From JANMZR01 sp031383555 (GTDB lineage Bacteria > Bacteroidota > Bacteroidia > Cytophagales > Spirosomataceae), in contig JANMZR010000370.1 in assembly GCA_031383555.1 (NCBI GenBank), forward strand, positions 1-12,310: 12,310 bases of DNA, read 5' to 3'. Below are positions 7,439-12,310 of the stretch, one piece after another. A model generated the notes under the pieces. That model had not been told where the DNA came from. It saw only the letters and a program-made list of their open reading frames with translations, and did no database searches. Each line of letters opens with the position of its first letter. Position 1 is the stretch's first letter. Made by a program: the position numbers and the translations under genes.

Positions 7439-7993
7439 TTATTTTTTTAATAATTCTCGACTAAATTTTTCACTAAAAAATAGCTGATAAATACCGAAAA
7501 TGATAGCTGAATACACCAAATCACCCAAAATGGTATTTTTAAAATAGGGCAGGCCTGCCATATAAGCAGCTACTAAACCGTTGGCAGTTTTTGGATAAAG
7601 CTCAAGAAAAGCGCCAAAATTAGTAATCAAAAAGAAAGCAATTGAACTTAGTAAACTCGCCAGTCCTACTGATTGAATATCAATCTTTTTTATCAGCCAT
7701 TTAGCTATAAGTATTATCACAAAAAGTGATATGGCGATAGTGATATAACTAGTTGATAACCAAGTGAATTTAGTAAAATATCGGCTATAAATCAGGTTAT
7801 TCAAAACTAAGTCGGATAGCCACCATGAAGCAGCTATGGTAAAATAGGATTGCCATTTTTTCTCAAAATAATAGCCGCCAAAAAGTGCCATACCAGCCAA
7901 TGGTGCAAAATTGAGAGGATGTGGAATAAGACGGCTAAAAGCAGCCACGAGAATTATTCCAATTATAATAAATATATTCTTATTTTTATTCAT
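7439..7993 (-). CDS. DUF6580-like integral membrane protein, possible transporter
   Basis: A 184-residue membrane protein with about six hydrophobic segments (near 7-20, 27-42, 48-63, 80-100, 108-125 and 155-173). Conserved-looking pieces are RLIPHPLNFAPL (21-32), SD at 60-61, TNFGAF (124-129), YP at 133-134, and FKNTILGD (151-158). These agree with what I recall of the DUF6580 family, which is widespread in Bacteroidota, is usually annotated as a putative transport protein, and resembles ECF transporter substrate-binding subunits. No experimental function is known to me. It stands 152 bp after moaA and 22 bp before the phosphatase gene, so it probably heads a three-gene transcript. I saw no known vitamin riboswitch in the 152-bp gap. 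The family assignment is from memory of the motif pattern and is moderately sure; the function is open. Confidence 0.75.
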   Translation of the reverse strand: MNKNKNIFIIIGIILVAAFSRLIPHPLNFAPLAGMALFGGYYFEKKWQSYFTIAASWWLSDLVLNNLIYSRYFTKFTWLSTSYITIAISLFVIILIAKWLIKKIDIQSVGLASLLSSIAFFLITNFGAFLELYPKTANGLVAAYMAGLPYFKNTILGDLVYSAIIFGIYQLFFSEKFSRELLKK

Positions 7994-8145
7994 ATTTTAT
8001 TTAGTAATGTCCTTTTAATGAGTAGATTATGAATTTATTGCCTTCAATTTACTAAACGACTCATTTGAGGCGTAGAAGTTAGAGCCAAATAGGTTTCTGC
8101 ATTTTATTTATAATAATAGAACAAATTTACAACAATTTCAATTGA

Positions 8146-9129
8146 TTAACCTCCAATGGCACTCATTGATTCCTTAATTTCATCCCCCATTTTTTCGGCT
8201 TCATGTCCGTCTTTTGGGCGTTTTTGTATAGTATTTAATAGTATTTCTGATATTTTTTTATCAGATAATCCGTTTCGCATTAATTCCTTTACACTCAAGC
8301 CACCACTTTCATATAGGCAAGTTTTTAGCTCCCCTTGTGCTGTTACACGTATGCGGTTGCAGGTACCACAAAATGTGCGACTATAAGCCGCTATTATTCC
8401 AACTGAACCCTCATGATTAGGTATTTTATAATTATAAGAAGTTGAGTTGGGCCCATCTTTAACCTTATGAATATCAGGATATTGCGATTTAATTTTGTCT
8501 AAAATACGAATATAATCCCAATGCAAAATTGGTGACGTTGCACCCACTCCATTAAATGGCATTTCTTCTATAAATCGTACTGAAACCGGATTGTTTTTGG
8601 TAAATTCTGTTAAGGATAAAATATCTTCAGTATTTTGCCCTTCCATTACTACCGCATTTATTTTTACTTTAAAATCCAAATCAATCATCTTATAAAGGGT
8701 GCTCATTACTTTATCATATTCATCACGTTTGGTTATATCCAAAAATATCTTTTTATCCAAAGTGTCCAAGCTTAAATTCACCGTTTTGATACCTAACGCC
8801 TTGAGGTCTTTCAAATGGGGTTCGGTTAAAACGCCATTGGTAGTCAATGCAATTTCGCTAATACCCTCAATATCAGATAGTTTCCACAGAAAATCCATAA
8901 GGTTATTCCTTACAAAAGGTTCACCTCCTGTTATGCGCACCTTATTCACCCCCATTTTGGCGGTGATTTCGCAAAGTCTGAGCATTTCTTCGTAGGTTAA
9001 TAAAGCAGATTTATGCAAAAATTTCATGCCAAACTCCGGCATACAATAGCTACAACGCAGGTTGCAACGATCGGTCACTGCCAAGCGCATATAATTAATG
9101 GTACGGTTATGTTGATCGATTATAGGCAT
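8146..9129 (-). CDS. moaA: GTP 3',8-cyclase MoaA (molybdenum cofactor biosynthesis)
   Basis: MoaA is a radical SAM enzyme that converts GTP to 3',8-cyclo-7,8-dihydro-GTP, the first step of molybdenum cofactor synthesis; MoaC then makes cyclic pyranopterin monophosphate. The 327-residue protein has the radical SAM cluster CNLRCSYC (C22, C26, C29) and the SAM-binding GGEPF (69-73 region). The second, GTP-binding 4Fe-4S cluster site is formed by C254, C257 and C271 (FCGTCNRIR ... KTCLY). The C-terminal GG (326-327), which is functionally essential in MoaA, is intact. The length is typical. It follows the dipeptidase gene by 60 bp on the same strand. No other Moco gene (moaC, moaE, moeA, mobA) is in the window, so its neighbours do not explain its location. 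Confident call. Confidence 0.96.
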   Translation of the reverse strand: MPIIDQHNRTINYMRLAVTDRCNLRCSYCMPEFGMKFLHKSALLTYEEMLRLCEITAKMGVNKVRITGGEPFVRNNLMDFLWKLSDIEGISEIALTTNGVLTEPHLKDLKALGIKTVNLSLDTLDKKIFLDITKRDEYDKVMSTLYKMIDLDFKVKINAVVMEGQNTEDILSLTEFTKNNPVSVRFIEEMPFNGVGATSPILHWDYIRILDKIKSQYPDIHKVKDGPNSTSYNYKIPNHEGSVGIIAAYSRTFCGTCNRIRVTAQGELKTCLYESGGLSVKELMRNGLSDKKISEILLNTIQKRPKDGHEAEKMGDEIKESMSAIGG

Positions 9130-9167
9130 TTTATTTACGGAAAGTATTATATAAAAAAATTCATTTT

Positions 9168-9182
9168 AAACCTATAAGGTTT
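9168..9182. repeat. Short palindrome AAACCTATAAGGTTT
   Basis: A perfect 6-bp inverted repeat, AAACCT and AGGTTT, around ATA. It lies 7 bp beyond the end of the dipeptidase gene in the 60-bp gap before moaA. On the minus strand it is followed by A/T-rich sequence with a T run (ATGAATTTTTTT), so it could be a weak terminator. The same core recurs at 11859-11869 and 11895-11906, which points rather to a small dispersed palindrome. Confidence 0.6.
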
Positions 9183-9189
9183 TATAAAA

Positions 9190-10425
9190 CTATTTTCCAG
9201 CAAATGCTAACACTTCATTCCAAACTCTAAAAATATTTCCTGAACACATTTTTGCCAAATCTTCTTCAGTGTAGCCTCTTTTCAAAAGCACATAAAGTAA
9301 GTTGGGATAATCGGCAACGTCCTTTAAACCAGTTGGTAAGCTATCGCCAACACCATCAAAGTCGGAGCCAAAACCAACCTGGTTTATGCTGCTCAATTTT
9401 ACAATTCTATCGATATGGTCAGCCACCATTTCCACATCAGCAAAGGCGGCTGGGTTTGTTTTTAAGTATTCTTCAATTATTGGTTTTGCCGCTTCATCTT
9501 CTTCTGACAATCCTTTAATTTTCATTAACTTTCCAATATTTGCCTGACTTTCTTTTCTCTTTTTCGAAACAGTTGAATCTAAAAAAGAGGAGCCGAAATT
9601 AACCATTATCACGCCATTTTTCTTACCTAATTCTTTTATCATATCGTCGTTCATATTTCGTTGAAAGCCGGGGGTAAAATGCCTTACTGATGAATGAGAG
9701 GCAATAATTGGTACTGGCGCAATTTTTATCACATCATAAAAGCTTTCGTCAGACACATGCGAAATATCAATCATCACACCTTGCTTGGCCAATTCTTTTA
9801 CAAAAAGTTCGCCAAATGGGCTAAGGCCATGCCAAGTCTTGGTGCTATCATAGCTACTATCACAAATATGGTTGTCTTTTGAGTGAGTGAGGGTTACATA
9901 AGAAATTCCTCTATTTTTAAAATATTTCACATCATCCAATTTTTTCATTGGTGAGCCATTTTCCATACCCATTGGCAAAGCTATTTTTCCATCATTTTTT
10001 ATAGCAATAATTTCAGCTGGAGATTTGGCCACTTTGAAATAGTTGGGGTTTTGATCGGCAATCCAATTTACCATATTTATCAAGCTATCGGCTAAAATAT
10101 AGCCTGCCTCATCTTTATCATACTTTGAAGGAATATAAATGGACATCATCGGTGAGCTCAAACCACCTTTTTGAGCACGTTCAAAGTCAAAATCGCCATC
10201 TTTTGATTTCAAAGGAATGCCTGTATATTGTTTTTCTAGTTGGAAATTCTTGATTTTCAACCGATAAGGCAAGTCAACATGCCCATCAACAATTACATAT
10301 TTATGAGCGATTTCGTTAGCTTTTTGACGTAAAGCGGACTCACTCAAATTAGTTTTTGAGCCTTGTTTGGTGCAAGAAATTGTTAAAATTGCACCAGAGA
10401 ATATGTAAATAAAATATTTTAACAT
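9190..10425 (-). CDS. Lipoprotein membrane dipeptidase (peptidase M19)
   Basis: M19 enzymes are zinc dipeptidases that cleave dipeptides, often with a D-residue at the C-terminal position; bacterial members are implicated in peptide or cell wall fragment use. The 411-residue protein begins with a lipoprotein signal and a lipobox ending at C18 (LTISC), so it should be lipid-anchored outside the cytoplasm. All family metal ligands are visible: H49 and D51 (DGHVDLP), E155 (GMENG), H223 (DISHVSD), H244 (ASHSSVR) and D355 (GSDFDG). The length is typical for Bacteroidota homologues. It is the first gene of the minus-strand run and diverges from the serine hydrolase gene across 140 bp; moaA follows 60 bp downstream. 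The natural substrate cannot be read from the sequence. Confidence 0.94.
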   Translation of the reverse strand: MLKYFIYIFSGAILTISCTKQGSKTNLSESALRQKANEIAHKYVIVDGHVDLPYRLKIKNFQLEKQYTGIPLKSKDGDFDFERAQKGGLSSPMMSIYIPSKYDKDEAGYILADSLINMVNWIADQNPNYFKVAKSPAEIIAIKNDGKIALPMGMENGSPMKKLDDVKYFKNRGISYVTLTHSKDNHICDSSYDSTKTWHGLSPFGELFVKELAKQGVMIDISHVSDESFYDVIKIAPVPIIASHSSVRHFTPGFQRNMNDDMIKELGKKNGVIMVNFGSSFLDSTVSKKRKESQANIGKLMKIKGLSEEDEAAKPIIEEYLKTNPAAFADVEMVADHIDRIVKLSSINQVGFGSDFDGVGDSLPTGLKDVADYPNLLYVLLKRGYTEEDLAKMCSGNIFRVWNEVLAFAGK

Positions 10426-10510
10426 TTGTATTTAGCGGATTTTAGAATTTAAATTTTTGTTAACAAGTTAAATAGAATCAAAAATAGTGAATAAAATTTC
10501 TTTTTTTAGT

Positions 10511-10518
10511 TATTTTTG
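10511..10518 (+). promoter_or_regulatory. Possible -7 element for the serine hydrolase gene
   Basis: TATTTTTG matches the Bacteroidota -7 consensus TAnnTTTG and would place the transcription start about 40 nt before the ATG at 10566. No good TTTG is found at the -33 position; the nearest is a poor AGTG near 10486-10489. On the opposite strand another TATTTTTG (10486-10479) faces the dipeptidase gene, also without a -33 partner. The gap is AT-rich, so both are tentative. Confidence 0.3.
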
Positions 10519-10565
10519 GCAGTTAATCAGTTCAATAAATATTTTCACAATACCTATTCAAAAAA

Positions 10566-11843
10566 ATGAAAAAAATTCTTTTAATTCTAGTATTAGTAAG
10601 TTTTGAAATTACTTCAATATTTGCGCAATCAATAAGCTTAGCTCCTACGCCTGAGACAGTTGGAATATCAAGCAAAAAATTAACAAAAATCGACCGAGAA
10701 ATGAAATACTGGGTTGACAAAGGCTGGATGAATGGGGCTTCAGCATTGGTAATCAGAAAAGGAAAAATAGTGTATCATAAAGCGCACGGCTACAACGACT
10801 TAGATACAAAAGCATTGTTGAAAAAAGATGATATTTTTAGAATCGCCTCCCAAACAAAAGCGATTACTTCGGTAGCAATTATGATGCTTTATGAAGATGG
10901 TAAATTGTTGTTGGATGACCCCGTTTCAAAATATATTCCAACATTCAAAAAGCAGAACGTTTTAGATAAATTTAATGAAGCAGATACTACATTCACTACA
11001 ATACCAGCTAATAAAGAAATCACCATTCGTGAGCTTTTATCGCATACATCTGGTCTTGGCTATGCCAGTATTGGCAGCAAAGAAGCGAATGCAATATATG
11101 CTAAAGCAAAAATTTCAGCAGGCCTTGGTGAAGGCAACCATTCGCTTTTAGACGCCATGAGCCGTTTGGGTACATTACCTTTAATGCACCAACCAGGGGC
11201 CAAGTTTACCTATGGGCTTAATACTGACTTGCTAGGCTGTTTGGTTGAAGTAATATCTGGCGAAAGTTTGGAAAGTTTTTTCAAAACGAGAATTTTTGAA
11301 CCTTTAGGCATGAAGGATACCTACTTTAACTTACCTCAAGAAAAAGCCTATCGATTGGTGAACCTGTATTCTGAAGAAAAAGATGGAAGCTTAAAAAAAC
11401 AAACCACTGGCATGCTGAATGGGCCCGTTGGTTCTGAATATCCTCTTATTCCACATACCTATTTTTCGGGCGGGGCGGGCCTTTCTTCTACCCTTTTGGA
11501 CTATGGCATATTTTTACAAATGATATTAAACAACGGCAAATACAATGGACAGCAGCTACTTAGTAGAAATGCGGTAAGAATTATGACAAGCAACCAGATT
11601 GGTGATATTCCCTTTGGTGGAGATAAATTTGGCCTGGGCTTTTCGGTAGTTACTGATAAAAGTAGTGGAAAAACAATGGCCCAAGAGGGCACTTTTGCCT
11701 GGGGTGGTGCGTTTTCAACCTCCTATTGGGTAGACCCAAAAGAAAAAATGGTCTATTTGATATATCGCCAAATGTTGGGCAGTACGCATGGTGATATTTC
11801 CGAAAAATTTAGGGCGTTGGTTTATCAAAGTATAGCTGATTGA
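10566..11843 (+). CDS. Exported serine hydrolase, beta-lactamase / S12 superfamily
   Basis: A 425-residue protein with a Sec signal peptide (about 1-20, cleavage near FA|QS), hence periplasmic. It belongs to the serine beta-lactamase-like superfamily, which covers class C beta-lactamases, D-Ala-D-Ala carboxypeptidases, D-aminopeptidases and family VIII esterases. The nucleophile motif SxxK is S95-Q-T-K98. The second motif is Y216 in FTYGLNTDLLG, and the third, replacing KTG, appears to be the GTFAWGG region (375-381) followed by the conserved W388-V-D-P. LLSHTSGL (157-164) is typical of S12/esterase members. The pattern fits an esterase or peptidase better than a true AmpC-type beta-lactamase. 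It diverges from the dipeptidase gene and is followed after 102 bp by an LD-carboxypeptidase gene. Its substrate is not determinable. Confidence 0.9.
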   Translation: MKKILLILVLVSFEITSIFAQSISLAPTPETVGISSKKLTKIDREMKYWVDKGWMNGASALVIRKGKIVYHKAHGYNDLDTKALLKKDDIFRIASQTKAITSVAIMMLYEDGKLLLDDPVSKYIPTFKKQNVLDKFNEADTTFTTIPANKEITIRELLSHTSGLGYASIGSKEANAIYAKAKISAGLGEGNHSLLDAMSRLGTLPLMHQPGAKFTYGLNTDLLGCLVEVISGESLESFFKTRIFEPLGMKDTYFNLPQEKAYRLVNLYSEEKDGSLKKQTTGMLNGPVGSEYPLIPHTYFSGGAGLSSTLLDYGIFLQMILNNGKYNGQQLLSRNAVRIMTSNQIGDIPFGGDKFGLGFSVVTDKSSGKTMAQEGTFAWGGAFSTSYWVDPKEKMVYLIYRQMLGSTHGDISEKFRALVYQSIAD

Positions 11844-11855
11844 TATTTTTTACAA

Positions 11856-11869
11856 ATCCTATAAGGTTT
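11856..11869. repeat. Single copy of the ATCCTATAAGGTTT element
   Basis: ATCCTATAAGGTTT at 11856-11869 differs by one base from ATCCCATAAGGTTT at 11893-11906, which starts 37 bp further on. It lies 12 bp after the serine hydrolase stop. The half-palindrome is less perfect than the copy at 9168-9182. Confidence 0.5.
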
Positions 11870-11889
11870 TTAAAAAACATAATTTAAAA

Positions 11890-11935
11890 TTTATCCCATA
11901 AGGTTTCACCTTTTTTAAAAACCTTATGGGATAAA
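11890..11935. repeat. 17-bp perfect inverted repeat between two plus-strand genes
   Basis: TTTATCCCATAAGGTTT (11890-11906) and its exact complement at 11919-11935 form a 17-bp stem around a 12-nt loop. The structure fills most of the 102-bp gap between the serine hydrolase and LD-carboxypeptidase genes and ends 10 bp before the latter's ATG. No T run follows on the plus strand, so a normal intrinsic terminator is doubtful. It could be a REP-like element, an mRNA stabiliser, or a structure that limits translation of the downstream gene. Confidence 0.75.
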
Positions 11936-11945
11936 AACCCTAAAA

Positions 11946-12310
11946 ATGATTTCACCCCCCAATTTACAAAAAGAAGATAAAGTTGCTATTATTTGTATGG
12001 CTGGCAAAACCAATTTGTCATCTATTCAAGCGGCAATAGCTATTTTAGAAAAATGGGGCTTGCAAGTTATTGTAGGTGAAACAGTAGGGGCTTTTGAAGG
12101 GGTATTTGGAGGAAGTGATCAAATGAGAAAAAACGACTTTCAAAAATACCTAAATGACCCTGAAATTAAAGCTATTTTCTCCGCAAGAGGTGGTTATGGA
12201 AGTACCCGTTTTTTGGATAAAATCTCATGGGCTAAATTCAAGAATAATCCAAAATGGGTAATTGGATTTAGCGATATTACTGCAGTGCTTTGCAAAATAA
12301 ATAATTTGGG
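11946..12310 (+). CDS. LD-carboxypeptidase (peptidase S66), partial at the right edge
   Basis: The ATG at 11946 opens a frame that continues past the window end, giving 121 residues of a protein usually about 300 long. S66 LD-carboxypeptidases cleave the L-Lys/Dap to D-Ala bond in muropeptides during peptidoglycan recycling; the related MccF clade hydrolyses microcin C. Visible family features are the N-terminal DKVAIICMAG (11-20), VFGGSD (53-58), DPEIKAIFSARGGYGSTR (71-88), and the nucleophile elbow GFSDIT (107-112) with S109 as the expected catalytic serine. The Glu and His of the triad lie beyond the window. No signal peptide is visible, which suits a cytoplasmic recycling enzyme. The start follows 10 bp after a strong inverted repeat. 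LdcA is more likely than MccF in this context, but the missing C-terminus prevents certainty. Confidence 0.9.
   Translation, partial: MISPPNLQKEDKVAIICMAGKTNLSSIQAAIAILEKWGLQVIVGETVGAFEGVFGGSDQMRKNDFQKYLNDPEIKAIFSARGGYGSTRFLDKISWAKFKNNPKWVIGFSDITAVLCKINNL

Noticed and set aside
7994..8145. Possible riboswitch upstream of the DUF6580-like gene
   Set aside because: I looked for cobalamin, preQ1, TPP and Moco hallmarks and saw none; the stretch has only short weak stems.
10566..11843. Antibiotic-resistance beta-lactamase
   Set aside because: The SxxK motif is present but the tyrosine motif is YGLN rather than YxN and no KTG is visible; the pattern fits esterase/peptidase members, so resistance is not supported.

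Overview
The window looks like chromosomal DNA of a member of the Bacteroidota, possibly Cytophagales-like; the genus cannot be told from the sequence. The DNA is AT-rich. Genes start without clear Shine-Dalgarno sequences, candidate promoters resemble the Bacteroidota TTTG / TAnnTTTG pattern, and one secreted enzyme ends in a type IX secretion (T9SS) sorting domain, which is restricted to this phylum. No phage, transposase, CRISPR array, tRNA or rRNA was seen.

Layout. (1) 1-2426, plus strand: a complete bifunctional fatty acid beta-oxidation protein (FadJ/FadB type) closed by a strong intrinsic terminator. (2) 2427-3061: a non-coding stretch with four tandem ~43-bp units, the last ending in a hairpin that resembles a terminator, followed by a candidate promoter with a long leader. 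(3) 3062-4184, plus strand: nuoI and nuoJ, two complex I subunits standing alone without nuoH or nuoK, closed by a terminator shared with the convergent minus-strand genes. (4) 4183-10425, minus strand, read from right to left: a lipoprotein M19 dipeptidase, moaA (molybdenum cofactor synthesis), a DUF6580-like membrane protein, a secreted purple acid phosphatase-like enzyme with a T9SS tail, and a haloalkane dehalogenase of the HLD-I type. The last three are 22 and 12 bp apart and are probably one transcript. (5) 10566-12310, plus strand: an exported serine hydrolase of the beta-lactamase/S12 superfamily, then the start of an LD-carboxypeptidase (S66) that runs off the right edge.

How the genes work together. 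Most of the window is ordinary housekeeping and catabolic content: fatty acid oxidation, respiratory NADH oxidation and cofactor synthesis. The right end gathers three enzymes of families that often act on D-amino-acid-containing peptides or cell wall fragments (M19 dipeptidase, S12-like hydrolase, S66 carboxypeptidase). This hints at peptidoglycan turnover or peptide scavenging, but they do not form one operon.

I did not find a convincing undescribed multi-gene system. The most unusual items are the repeat array at 2472-2644, where four copies of one hairpin arm face a single partner arm, the detached nuoI-nuoJ pair, and a short palindrome family (core CCYATAAGGTTT) in gaps at 9168-9182 and 11856-11935.
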